From Zygnema cylindricum (taxonomy: Eukaryota; Streptophyta; Zygnematophyceae; Zygnematales; Zygnemataceae): a DNA stretch of 64,000 bases. Below are positions 22,129-33,666 of the stretch, piece after piece. The notes under the pieces are model-generated. The model saw only the letters and a list, made by a program, of their open reading frames with translations. It was not told the DNA's origin and searched no databases. The stretch covers positions 14,492 through 78,491 of the forward strand of contig JBBHKE010000125.1 of the NCBI GenBank assembly GCA_037447655.1. Direction: 5' to 3'. Within the stretch, counting starts at the first letter, position 1. Every line of letters starts with the position of its first letter. Position numbers and translations under genes: made by a program.

Positions 22129-22848
22129 TGTTGTAGGTCATGGGTATTTAGACTCGGCTGTGATCCACTCCCACTAGGAGTCACACTTGCACCAGCTGGG
22201 ATATTCGTCCCTGGAGGAGCAGGTGGAGCCCTTGGGCTAATAAGAGCACTTGCCGCAGGAGCTGAGGCATCAGTAGACATGACAGCAGAAGCAAACCCTA
22301 AGAGAAATGCCTAGTAGGCTAGATCTATAGTGTAAGATATGTAACTCAAAATGAAAGAGGTCTTTCAACCATACAAACATGTACTACAAGCAAATCAATG
22401 ACAATAGAGCAAAAAACACCTTAAACTGCACTCTGTTCTCTCATTTCCTTAACTCTTGTGTAGAATGTACATTCTGTATCAAACTGATCATTCCTAATTG
22501 AATTAAATACTCTAACGATCTTCAAAATACCTAAAACGTATGTACAAGGTTCACTAGACAATCTACTGACAAAAATCTAAGTATACCTAAAACGTATGTA
22601 CAAGGTTCACTAGACAATCTACTAACAAAAATCTAAGTGTTTGGACCAGAATTGTCCACTAACAATATCTATACCCTAAAAATCCGGGTGATTCTTATCA
22701 CGTCTACATTCATTGGCGGCCCTACACACTAATTTACTTAAAGATAACTATTCGTGTAGATACTACAAAAAAATCCACACTAAATTTGGTCAATATTGAA
22801 CAGTTGGTATTCCAAAAATATTTTAAGTCCTAGACTCAAATTTCTAAG
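22129..22848 (-). repeat. Copia-2 LTR fragment (left end of the 12.7 kb block)
   Basis: It matches the Copia-2 5' LTR (34158-34846) from that LTR's 3' terminus to within 28 bp of its 5' terminus, where it breaks into unrelated DNA at 22849. It contains its own 56 bp tandem duplication around 22530-22639. An overlapping frame (MSTDASAPAASALIS) is shared with the other LTR copy and would be the Gag leader. Confidence 0.82.
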
Positions 22849-23779
22849 ACTTCTTCGTATTTGGTCATCGGAATATCCGACGGTAGGGTTTCTTCCTGCA
22901 CTTCCTCCTCTTCGGTAGGCTCATCCCCATCCACTATAGACTCCCCAGTATCGGTTCCCGATGGGTGGTAATCTGCATCGAGGTCCTTATCCCCCTCTAC
23001 TTTGCGTACACCAACCTCATCCACTTCAACCCCTTCATCCTTTAATTCCCCCTCCAACTTAGTGCCAGTTTCCATCCTATCCGTCCTAGTCTTTTCCCTT
23101 CCCACCTCATCCGATTCCTCTTTGTCATATATTTCATGATCCGCTTCCTCCCCCTCCCTCAACACAAGCTCCAATCCAACCCTTTCTCTTCCACCAACAT
23201 CTTCTGCCACATCCCCTACCCTAACAAACTCCTCCCTTTCTATATTTAAGCCCTCTCTTGGGATTCTATCCCCTTTTGCCACCTCCTCAACCAACATTCT
23301 CCTTTCTTCTTCCCCCGCTTTTTCCCTCGCAAAGTTTTCCCCTCTAAGTATATGACCCCCCACATCGGTTTCCGTTGGCGGTGGAAGAAGTCGTCGCTGA
23401 ATGGCAGAGCGAAGACGTTTCCATGGTGGTCGGATGCCCTCCATGAAGAAGGAAAATTTATCCTTATCGTGAACTAAACCGAGACACAGTTAGTATGTGA
23501 CAAAGACAGCTTAGGAGACTAACTTGATTAACACATTTACTAAAACAGTTTGGAATCTGTGTTACTTTACTATTCACTCCCAACCTATTTAAACGTTGAC
23601 CCTGCGACCTTCAGAGGGACGTTCTAGCGACGAGAAAATGTCGTCGCACGTTCAGGAATATTTGGCTATCCCAACAGAGACTCGTCGAAACAATGTCGTC
23701 GCTGTCAAATTTCATTCGCGAATACCAGCGTAGGGGTTTCTAACCTCGGTTCATTGATGACGTCGAACCGTTTTTGGAG
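22849..23779 (-). pseudogene. Truncated second copy of the orphan acidic gene
   Basis: A head-to-tail duplicate of 24470-25396, nearly identical. The frame at 22836-23444 repeats the first 190 or so residues of the intact copy and then runs into the Copia LTR, which supplies the last residues and the stop. Small coding differences (EESDEVGREK versus EESDEVRREK) show slight divergence. It lacks the conserved-looking C-terminal half. Confidence 0.8.
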
Positions 23780-25061
23780 GTGGAGGGGGCTCATCGACAT
23801 GTGGAACCCTCGAAATTTCCCAAAGATAAGTTCGTCGCACTTGCACATTCCGGAAGCGCTGCAAAACCGCACTTCGGGCATCTAAAAATGCATTTAAGTA
23901 TGGAGTATGAATTGCACGACAAAGGATAGTGAATAACCGTGGGTCCCAAGGATGATAATGGCGCAATAATTCCGGCACATCAATCTCGAATCCGGTCACT
24001 CTACGGACAACCCAAGTGAACCGAGCATCATTAGGCTGAAAATGCCTAATGTATGGAAAATTCGAAGCATGGTTGTAAGATGTAATGTACAACCATGTTG
24101 GGTGGGCGGGGACATCCGGAGGGATGTCGAGGATTTCCGGGACGGGGTTCAACCACCGGTCGATGGGTCGAGGCTCCGCATAACGCCAGTAATTAGGCCA
24201 TTCCTCCACCGGGATGTAATGCGCCGCCGTTGGTCGGAAGCCATCCATGGCCTCATCTCCGACTGGTGGCGGAAAAAACCAGTCCGGTTCCTCCTCTCGG
24301 ACGGGAACTTCACGGTTCGGTGGATTTCGACCTGGTTCTACCGCCACGAGAGCCCTCTCGCGGTCCGGTGAAGGAGGAAAACCCACTACCTCGTCTTCGT
24401 CCACATACTCTCCTTCCATACGTCTTTCCGAGCTCTTCGAAGATTCGTCGTCCGAGGTTGTGGGGTCGTCTTCGTATTTGGTCACCGGAATATCCGACGG
24501 TAGGGTTTCTTCCGGCACTTCTTCCTCTTCGGTAGGCTCATCCCCATCCACTATAGACTCGTCGGTATCGGTTCCGAATGGGTGGTAATTTGCATCGACG
24601 TCCTTACCCCCCTCTACTTCGCGTACACCTACTTCATCCGCTAAAACCCTTTCATCCTTTAACTTCACCTCCAACTCAGTGCCAGTTTCCACCCTATTCG
24701 TCCCAGTCTTTTCCCTTCTCACCTCATCCGATTCCTCTTTGTCATATATTTCATGATCCGCTTCCTCCCCCTCCCTCAACACAAGCTCCAATCCAACCCT
24801 TTCTCTTCCACCAACATCTTCTGCCACATCCCCTACCCTAACAAACTCCTCCCTTTCTATATTTAAGCCCTCTCTTGGGATTCTATCCCCTTTTGCCACC
24901 TCCTCAACCAACATTCTCCTTTCTTCTTCCCCCGCTTTTTCCCTCGCAAAGTTTTCCCCTCTAAGTATATGACCCCCCACATCGGTTTCCGTTGGCGGTG
25001 GAAGAAGTCGTCGCTGAATGGCAGAGCGAAGACGTTTCCATGGTGGTCGGATGCCCTCCAT
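23751..25061 (-). CDS. Orphan acidic protein, 436 residues
   Basis: I do not recognise the family. Residues 1-30 are basic and Arg/Pro-rich (RPPWKRLRSAIQRRLLPPP). Residues 30-250 are strongly acidic and Glu/Asp-rich with no hydrophobic core, probably disordered. Residues about 260-425 are compositionally normal and aromatic-rich (AAHYIPVEEWPNYWRYAEPRP, LYITSYNHASNFPYIRHF, FEIDVPELLRHYHPWDPRLF), which suggests a folded domain. It ends in a PPPPPKTVRRHQ tail whose DNA is also the first 28 bp of the next tandem unit. The gene sits between Copia LTRs and a second orphan frame, so it is likely to belong to a transposon. No DDE, reverse-transcriptase or zinc-finger motif is visible. Introns are possible. 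Confidence 0.55.
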   Translation of the reverse strand: MEGIRPPWKRLRSAIQRRLLPPPTETDVGGHILRGENFAREKAGEEERRMLVEEVAKGDRIPREGLNIEREEFVRVGDVAEDVGGRERVGLELVLREGEEADHEIYDKEESDEVRREKTGTNRVETGTELEVKLKDERVLADEVGVREVEGGKDVDANYHPFGTDTDESIVDGDEPTEEEEVPEETLPSDIPVTKYEDDPTTSDDESSKSSERRMEGEYVDEDEVVGFPPSPDRERALVAVEPGRNPPNREVPVREEEPDWFFPPPVGDEAMDGFRPTAAHYIPVEEWPNYWRYAEPRPIDRWLNPVPEILDIPPDVPAHPTWLYITSYNHASNFPYIRHFQPNDARFTWVVRRVTGFEIDVPELLRHYHPWDPRLFTILCRAIHTPYLNAFLDARSAVLQRFRNVQVRRTYLWEISRVPHVDEPPPPPKTVRRHQ

Positions 25062-25615
25062 GAAGAAGGAAAATTTATCCTTATCGTGAACTAAACCGAG
25101 ACACAGTTAGTATGTGACAAAGACAGCTTAGGAGACTAACTTGATTAACACATTTACTAAAACAGTTTGGAATCTGTGTTACTTTACTATTCACTCCCAA
25201 CCTATTTAAACGTTGACCCTGCGACCTTCAGAGGGACGTTCTAGCGACGAGAAAATGTCGTCGCACGTTCAGGAATATTTGGCTATCCCAACAGAGACTC
25301 GTCGAAACAATGTCGTCGCTGTCAAATTTCATTCGCGAATACCAGCGTAGGGGTTTCTAACCTCGGTTCATTGATGACGTCGAACCGTTTTTGGAGGTCA
25401 TTCAAACTTCAGTCGAAAAGAGGTGTCACTGTACATACCGTAATTTTGTCGCGCCCATCATTGAACCGACGACATGATATCGTCGTCTACTATGATACAA
25501 GTCAATCTCGTCAGTAAACGATGAACCTAAAATAAAAACGTACGACACCTGGAGGAGAAAGACAACAAAATGCCGAATACAATACTGAACATCCCTCAAC
25601 AATGAAAAACAAGCA

Positions 25616-26182
25616 CTAATGTGGAGGAAAAGTGCGATTAGGACAAATATCGAGAGGGTAAGACGACGGTCCAACATTAAAACACGCAATTACTACAAAG
25701 TCACAATGAAACTTAATTTCAAAAACCGTTTTAAGAGTTGCAATAACACCATTTAATACATGGGGTAAGGTATGACGATAGTGCTTACTTGTACCGTACA
25801 CTCCTGTAAAATGTTCCGGAAACTTCCTCATGGTCCTTGGAATGAGTTCCTTCGACCCGTTCTTCTCACAGTCTTTCAACATCCAGTTTATTACTCGCAA
25901 TCGAGTAGCCTTGGTCGACACGTGTTGAATTTTTCGGTGAGCAACACGTCCTCTAGCATTGCCTGAAGACGGAAAGAACCCATCCACGATCGCCGCCGGA
26001 TCAACCGACGTTTCCACTTCCGGCTCGCTCTCGTCGTCGTTCTTCTCACCGTATTCTTCGTTTTGAAACTCGTTTTCCTCGTTGATCCTCTCGTCTTCCG
26101 TATCGTGTTCAATTTGTGGATTACGGGGAACAGTGATGCTATTGCCAAAGTTGGCACCCCACATCCGAGTGAGAGTCCACAT
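25616..26182 (-). CDS. Orphan protein fragment, possibly transposon-encoded
   Basis: A 188-residue frame, acidic up to about residue 75 (EDERINEENEFQNEEYGEKN), then basic with a candidate helical DNA-binding segment (ATRLRVINWMLKDCEKNGSK, RTMRKFPEHFTGVYG). The second part resembles in style the short N-terminal domains of uncharacterised eukaryotic transposon proteins, but I cannot assign a family. An overlapping frame at 26298 starts with a hydrophobic signal-like segment (LLTLCLHFLWLPFFTFTVAL). It is upstream of and co-oriented with the 436-residue orphan, so the two could be exons of one gene. Confidence 0.4.
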   Translation of the reverse strand: MWTLTRMWGANFGNSITVPRNPQIEHDTEDERINEENEFQNEEYGEKNDDESEPEVETSVDPAAIVDGFFPSSGNARGRVAHRKIQHVSTKATRLRVINWMLKDCEKNGSKELIPRTMRKFPEHFTGVYGTSKHYRHTLPHVLNGVIATLKTVFEIKFHCDFVVIACFNVGPSSYPLDICPNRTFPPH

Positions 26183-26299
26183 ACTTCCAAACTCTGAATA
26201 TCACTAAATGAACAAGTTGAAAGAGCAACCGTAAAAGTAAAGAATGGCAACCAAAGAAAATGTAGACAGAGAGTTAGTAGTGTGCTTGCCATTTTCACA

Positions 26300-27110
26300 G
26301 GTGCACTTATATAGTAGAAGCGATGCTCGCGAAATTAAATTTGCGCGGAAAGAATGGAGGGAAACACCTTCACTTTCTAAAATTCAAAATTTGAACGTTT
26401 TTTTAATCATCACTATTGTAAATATTGAAAAACGACAGAATAAAAGCAGGAAAAATTTTAATTTGGAGCAATTTGGCTAAATATTTCAAAAATCACGTCG
26501 TCGCCAATAAAATAGAAAGCGCCATGGAACACCTCCAGATTACATGGTGTACGGCTAAAATTAGATTAGATGACATTCGATGGTTGTAACACCGATACAC
26601 GGTTTTTCCATCGTCGTCTTCGATCACTGACCAATTTTACAAATACGTGGACATTAAATATGCCACGTTTTTCCGCAACAGCCAATGATTATCTTCCGAC
26701 GGCGGTTGACCAGCTGTCGTCGACATTTTACCTCCAATTAGAATTAAAATGCATCCTAAATGAGGTTTGTTGTAGGTTGGACCCTCAATTACAATTAACC
26801 ATGATACTAAAAAGAGGATCTTTACACGTTTGACGCAACTAAACGCATCCACATTACAATTAAGTTCCTGTATTACAATATATGAATTCTAATAAAGCAA
26901 CCCAACTGGCACCTTATTAAAGTTAACGGTCCATAATTAACGTCATACAACGCTCGATATACATGCGAATGACAAGGAAAACTAAAATCATTCACATAAA
27001 TCATTGCAACTTAAATGAAACGAAATAATACATAGAATGCATGCCGTCATAGTTTCTTTCATACACGATAATAAACTTGCAATTCTGTGTCCTCCATTGG
27101 ACTACAGAAT
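26300..27110. other. Intergenic, no recognised feature
   Basis: AT-rich DNA with only short frames. No terminal repeats or known domains seen. Confidence 0.5.
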
Positions 27111-27111
27111 A

Positions 27112-28113
27112 CATGAAGCCTCTAGATAGTATTCAACTAACCCACTTCAAGCCACAACCACTGCTGCTTAAAAAAGAAAACAGACAATTTGACTGTACCC
27201 CTATACAGCCTGGACTCCCCTAAGTCCGTAGCAAAAAGAATCACTGAAAACGGCCAACCAGTCGATAAGTTATGAGGCAGTAAAAATGCCAATTTGTACA
27301 AACTCTCAAAGGGAGAGGTGACTACCTACCAAAATTTTATAAGTCCTAATTCTCTCTCATAACTTCTATCTATTGAAGTACACACCAATCAGATTACTGT
27401 ACCGTACTAAAAGTACTACTGCCGGTGTACCTTTTGTACGGCCTATGTACGACAAGGCTATTAAGCGGACGCGTGTCCGTATTTCACTCGTCCGTACGTT
27501 CCTCGGAATTCCTATGACCGGATGTCATCTTTCCACGTGGCTCCAGGTTATACCACGTCACAAAACGCCAAAGTGACCACTCCGGGATTTTGGCGATGAT
27601 GTGCGCCGTTGGATTATATGCGAAACGCAATCTTAGCCGTAATAAATACTTGCGCGGCATTTGTTTCGCTGTCGAAACAAAATGCGTGGTATCCGTTTTG
27701 AATTACTATAGTACGACGAACTTTCTAAAACTGAATCTATGTACGCCGTAAACAGTTGTAGTTAAATGGATTTAATTCACCCGAACTATATATATATCTA
27801 TCACATACCATAGCATTTAGCATTCGTCCTAGTCTATTAGGATAAAGCTGACCGCTACCGGCCAACTTGACGAACTGTAGGTACCGGGATCAAATCTCTG
27901 GTCCGTCAAGTATATTTTTAGTAACCTACTAAAAATAGCTGCCTGTTGAACTAAGCCAGCCATGGATCAACCACCCTCTCTAACCTTCAGTGACTACAAC
28001 AAGTATGGGGGCTAGAGAGCGAAGGTGGAGGCAGGCTTCCTGTCCTTTTCTTTTCCTTTTATACAAACATATTTAAACCTAGAAAATACTCTAGAAATCT
28101 ATAAATTTCAACA
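27112..28113 (-). repeat. Diverged solo LTR of the Copia-1 family
   Basis: Aligns along its length with the Copia-1 LTR (AAGCCTCTAG near the start, the GCAAAAAGAATC block, the ACAACAAGTATGGGGGCTAGAGAG block near the end) but with many differences, so an older insertion. No internal Copia domains adjoin it. The left edge is uncertain. Confidence 0.65.
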
Positions 28114-28544
28114 AAACTGAACCGAACGAACGTACTAAAGTCATACATTCACTGCGTTTTACAGGTCGAAACAAGGAATCGATAAATGTACAGTATGTCT
28201 TATGTTGAACTCGCACATCTTTTACTGTAGTAATATTCACGCGTGCAAAAAAAACCATTTTACAATTGTACTTACAAGTGAACGAAAGGACAACAACCGT
28301 ACCATTCGACCCAATTTACATGTACCTATTTTAGTGTATAAATTTGCATGGAGTAATGGTTGTTTAGCAACAAACACAAATTAGAGTTATGGATTTTTTT
28401 CATGGCAAGGACGCCTCCTTATACGGATTGTCAGGTTTTGTACTTTTACCTATTTTAACGTATAGGTAATGACGACGGATCCTATATACCTAAATCAACG
28501 TTAAGGAGAAATTAACATTAAACATTTTTTTGACGATGGGATGT

Positions 28545-28623
28545 ATACACAAATTAGTATCAATGGCACTATTTTGGTATTGATACTAATAATTTCTTTG
28601 TTCTAATAACGATTCACGGTGTA
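28545..28623. mobile_element. Compact MITE copy
   Basis: Ends in AATAACGATTCACGGTGTA, the same terminus as the MITEs at 41335 and 57511. It contains an internal hairpin (ATTAGTATCAAT and its complement, 28553-28590). The left terminus is weak. The block 28115-28544 before it has no recognised feature. Confidence 0.55.
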
Positions 28624-28626
28624 GTG

Positions 28627-29672
28627 TGAAGCTGTGAGACCTCCATAAGTCCTCAGAGTGGACAGCTTCCAAAAAGCCTCTAGGATAACCCTGACGGCTT
28701 TGTGTTTCAGCAAAAACAACTGTCACCCTGGCAGACAATAACTCTGACCAACTTCACCCCTGTGAAGGCAAGACTCCCCTGAGTCGATAGCAAAAAGAAT
28801 CTCTGAATTTGCTCCCCTGAGCAGTAAGTTATAGAGGGTCAAAGTTGACCTTTTGTACAAAAGCTCTCTGGAAGAGAGGGTCCTATCTTCTAATTTTTCT
28901 AAGTCCTATCTCTCTCACAGACTCTATCTACTGATGTACGGAGCCAATCAGATTTCAGCTTCGTACACAAAAGTATAGCTGCCGGTGTACTTTATGTACG
29001 GCCATTGTACGACATGGCCTAAATATCGACACGTGGTATGTCCGGATTTGCTCCTTTAATCCTCGGAGATGCCGCGATCCAATGTCATTCCGCCACGTGT
29101 CATCCGATTTGGCGATGACCACAAACCGCCGAAATCCTCTTCTGCGATCTCGACGTTAATTCCGGCCGTCCAATTAAATTCACATTTAATCGTAGCCGTA
29201 ATAAATACATGCGCGGTATTCGTTTCACTAAATAATTAAACGCGCGGTATTGGTTTCTTATCCGTACCGGAATCCGTACTTTTACATTTACTGGATATAT
29301 GTCTCCCGTAATCAGTTATAGTTAAATGAACTATCCTACGTATAAATGTTTAAGTAATTATCAAACCATATATTACATAACACTACTCTTAGACTTAACG
29401 GCTAAGGCTACCGGCTACTGGTTGTCTGCCGCCCGGCAGGTACCACGATCAAATCCTGTCGCCGGTACATATCTTTTAGTAAATTAAACCCCTGACTAAA
29501 ATATATTTTCCCGTAAACCTCTGGATAGCCTAAGTAGCCATGGCTTTAGCTCGTTCTCCAATTTCTCAGTGACTGCGACAAGTTTGAGAAGTTGGAGAGA
29601 GAAGTTAGAGATAGACTGCCTTGGCTTCTTTCTTATTTCTATTCAGACCTAGAAAGACCATTAATTTCTACA
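28627..29672 (-). repeat. Solo LTR of the Copia-1 family
   Basis: Near full-length relative of the Copia-1 LTR, from the GAGACCTCCATAAG block to the AATTTCTACA terminus. No internal domains adjoin it and no matching 5 bp flanks are visible. It abuts the Copia-2 3' LTR fragment directly. Confidence 0.75.
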
Positions 29673-30057
29673 CACTCAGTGCTCTCATTTCCTTAACTCT
29701 TGTGTAGAATGTACATTCTGTCTGAAACTAATCAAGATCCTCTAAATATCTAAAACGTATATACAAGGTTCACTAGACAGCCTACTAACAAAAATCTAAG
29801 TGTTTGGACCAGAATTGTCCACTAACAATATCTATACCCTAAAAATCCGGGTGATTCTTATCACGTCTACATTCATTGGCGGTTCTACACACTAATTTAC
29901 TTAAAGATAACTATTCCTGTAGATACTACAAAAAATCCACACTAAATTTTGTCAATATTGAACAGTTGGTATTGCAAAAATATTCTAAGTCCTAGACTCT
30001 AATTTCTAAGACTCACTAAAGCTTACTTTTCAATACTCCCCTTAAGCTTTAGAAGGC

Positions 30058-30636
30058 TTACTCACTTAGACCACATGCTTTTCTGCAGTACTCCAACTTA
30101 GGAGCGGGAAGGGCTTTTGTCAACATGTCCTCAACCATTTTCTCATCAGGCAAATAGCAAAGTTTGACAACTTTTGCAAATACTTTCTCTCGTACCAAAT
30201 GTAGCCGAATGTTCATATGCTTACTCTTAAAATGGTGACTTGCGTTTGTAGCCACAGAAATGGCTGCCTGATTGTCGCACCACATTATTTGTGTCCTGTG
30301 TTGTGTAAAACCTAATTCTTGAAGAAATGCCTTAATCCATAGCAGCTCTTTCAAGGCAACGCTCGCAGCCATGTATTCGGCTTCCATAGTAGATAGAGCC
30401 GTGACTTTTTGAAGTGTACTACTCCAACTACAAGTACCACTTCCAATCTGAATGACATACCCAGTTGTAGACTTCCTACTAGGCACATCACCATTGCTAG
30501 CATCACTCCATGTATTAATGCTAACCTTGTCCCCTCCCGAAGTAAGCCAAAGATTTCTAGTCCCAACAAGATACCTTAACACCCTTTTTGAAGCCTCCGA
30601 GTCTCTCTTTCGTGGATTTTGGAGACTTCTACTCAA
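30058..30636 (-). pseudogene. Copia-2 RNase H domain
   Basis: Long intact frame with SRSLQNPRKRDSEASKRV, TWSDASNGD, STMEAEYMA, WCDNQAAISV and HHFKSKHMNIRLH, ending shortly before the polypurine tract. It is the best-preserved domain of this element. Confidence 0.93.
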
Positions 30637-31625
30637 TACACCAACAGCTGCAGCTATATGGCCTAGTGCAATTCATGAAGTTAATTAGACTTCCTACTAC
30701 TTGTTTGTAGGGTACTTGGGACATAAATTTTTGCTCTTCTGCACTAAGTTCCTCATCTATTATGACTCCAAACTCATGCTCCATTCCTTCAAGTTTTTGC
30801 TTATACTCTATAGGAGTTGCACAACCTTTGGCATCAGCCAAGCAAAAATTTTCTTGCATGTTTCCTATTGCTTCATTTTGTGTTAGCCTCATGATTTTCT
30901 TTTCTCTATCTTTCAACTTCTATTCCAGGGATATATTTTGCCTCGCCCAAATCCTTCATTTCAAATTGTGAATTAAGAGCCTGTTTTACCCTACCAATTC
31001 TTTCTTTGTTCCTACTAATTAGCAGCAAATCATCAACATACACAACAATGAATATCACCTCATCACGATTATCACCACAGATCACATATACTAAATGATC
31101 TGAGCTAATTCTAGTAAATCCTAATCTTGTCAATAACTCATCTAACTTTCGGTTCCATTGCCTAGGGGCCTTTTTTATGTCATACAAAGATTTTTAAAGT
31201 CTGCGCACAAGATTTTCTTTTCTTGCTTCCTCATAACCCTCTAGCTGCTTCATATAAATGACCTCATCCTAATCACCATGCAAAAAGGTAGTTTTTACAT
31301 CCATTTGGTGGATGTCAAAATCCTCTGTGGCAGCAAATGTAAGTAAGATGCGGACAGATGGAAACCTAATAACTGGTGAAAAAGTTTCTTCATAATCTAT
31401 CCCCTCATTTTGATTATATCCCTTAGCAACCAAGCGAGCCTTATACCTATCTATGGTATTATCTGGGTTTAATTTAAATCTAAACATCCATTTACTTCCA
31501 ATAGCCTTTCTTCTTTGAGGAAGTTCCACCAGATCCCATGTTTGGGCCTCCATGATGGACTTCATTTCCTCATTGACGCCTTCCACCCAATGTTCCCTTT
31601 TATTACTCAAAAAAGCTTCTTTCAA
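30629..31625 (-). pseudogene. Copia-2 reverse transcriptase
   Basis: Frames at 31269-31625, 30906-31187 and 30629-30916 carry WMFRFKLNPDNTIDRYKARL, ETFSPVIRFPSVR, MDVKTTFLHGD, KAPRQWNRKLD and the YVDD catalytic box. A frameshift near 31190-31265 removes the SLYGL-coding part. Confidence 0.92.
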
Positions 31626-31734
31626 TGTTTTGAGGCTCTTCTATGTGTGTTGAATGAGCAAAGGCTTCATTTTCTCCCCTGAGTCGTGCACTTCGCCTCA
31701 CTCCACCTGGAAATTCTGTCGCTGGTATAGATGG

Positions 31735-32808
31735 TTAGGTCCTCCTCTTCGATACATGTGATTCTTCTTGTGATTCAGTTTCAGCTTGAGGTAGAGGAGA
31801 GTCTACAACTTTTTCAGGCATAACACTTGCTGTTTCTGATGGAGAAGATGATTGCAAGTCACTTTGAGTTGATGTAGATGCATTTTCTATATTTTTTTTG
31901 AAAAACATAGGATTTTCCTCTAAAAATATATAATCAACACTTTTATCTTTCTTTTCATCTGTACACTGACTAAATACATCTACTCTTTTTCCCTCATCCT
32001 TCACTATGATGTTTCTGGCTACCACAACTCTATTTCTCTTAATGTCATATACTTTATAACCCTTGGCATGATCATCATACCCTAAAAATATCTCTAGTAT
32101 GCCTTTTGACTCTAATTTCCATTTTTGTGGATCATTATCTAGCAAGAATACCTTACTTCCAAAAACTTTGAAGTACCTTACATCTGGTTTGTGTCCTGTC
32201 CACATTTCATAAGGAGTTTTATCATTTACGGCCCTTGTTTCTAGCCTGTTTCTCACATAAGCTGCACAATTCATAGCCTCTGCCCAAAATTTGGAATCTA
32301 TGTCCATATCAACCATCATTGTCCTAGCACACTCTGATATAGTCTTATTCATCCTCTCTAAAACAACATTTTGTTCTGGAGAATAGGGAACGGTTAGCTA
32401 ACGTGAGATTCCATGCAATTTTAAAAATTCTGCAAACTCAAAAGAAATGTACTCCCCTCCATTATCAGATCTGAATCCTGCTATCTTTTTCTCATGCAGA
32501 TTTTCAACCCAAGCCTTATACTCCTTAAATTTTGAAAAAATTTCATCCTTACTTTTTAAGAAATAAACAGTACTAAATCTACTATGGTCATCAGTAAAGG
32601 TAAGCAAAAACTTAGCATCTCCCACAGATGGATACCTAGATGGCCCCCATACATTTGAATATATTAGTTCTAGCACCCTGCTTCTTCTATGATCAGTTTT
32701 CGAAGGGAAAGGCAACTTATGAATTTTTCCCATTGCACAACCATCACATACATTTGATGCTGGTTTTTGACTAATTTTTACACCTTCCACCATTTTCTGA
32801 TTTACCAT
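31735..32808 (-). pseudogene. Copia-2 integrase
   Basis: The frame 32398-32808 has the integrase core (LTFTDDHSRFS, FRSDNGGEY), and 31735-32352 has the distal part (FWAEAMNCAAYVRNR, LGYDDHAKGYKVYD). A stop and frameshift separate them. Confidence 0.9.
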
Positions 32809-32811
32809 TTT

Positions 32812-33660
32812 TTATAATCTATCATAATTCACATGTCCAAAACGTTTATGCCATAAATCACAATCACTGATTACACATGAGTTCATAACATCATTGTCAT
32901 TATCATTTGCAAGACTCAACCGATACAAATTGTTTCCTCCAGCAAAACCCTCTGCAACTATTTTCCCATTTTTACTCACTGTCTTCTTCCGATTCTCAGA
33001 TTTAGTTTTAAAACCTTTCTTTTCAACCACTAACGTAGAGAAAAAAATTCTTTTAAAAGCTTGGACATGTAACACATCTTCCAAGACCCTTTTCACAGGT
33101 TTTCCCTCTACATTTAACATAAATGACACCTTCCCATTTGCTTTCGACTCAACAAGTGTATCATCACTAAAATAAAATTTGATGGGTGAAATAGATTGAA
33201 TACTCTCAAATATATGGCGATTGCGGCACATGTGTGCAGATGCGCCGGAGTCCATAATCCATTCGTCTTCTTCCACGTCTTACATTGCTTGTGCCATCGC
33301 AAAGTATTTCTTTTCACTGTTGTCGAGAAAGCTGCTCAGGTCCTCCTCCTTAAGTTCGTTGAAGAGAGCAATTGGCCGACCACCTGATTGAGAAGGAACT
33401 CGGCTTTCGTCCCATCCCGAGCGAAAATTTCCTATGGCTTTCGCTCTCTTGTATGCATTACACAATCTGAACACATGCCCTTTTTCATCACAGTAATAGC
33501 ATGTCTAAGGTGACCTTGTAGGACCACTACCTTTGCCACTGCCATTGCCAATCTTAGAATCCAAAAACTGGTTAGCTAGTGCCTGCACAGACTTACTACT
33601 ACCTCTTTGTGACATCTGGTTAGCTTTTTCACTCATAATAAGTTGAATTGCTAATGTTAT
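32812..33660 (-). pseudogene. Copia-2 zinc knuckle, protease and pre-integrase
   Basis: The protease frame 32812-33276 has WIMDSGASAHMC and ends at CDLWHKRFGHVN. Just upstream, 33469-33507 encodes a complete CX2CX4HX4C knuckle (CYYCDEKGHVFRLC). Confidence 0.88.
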
Positions 33661-33666
33661 GTTCCA

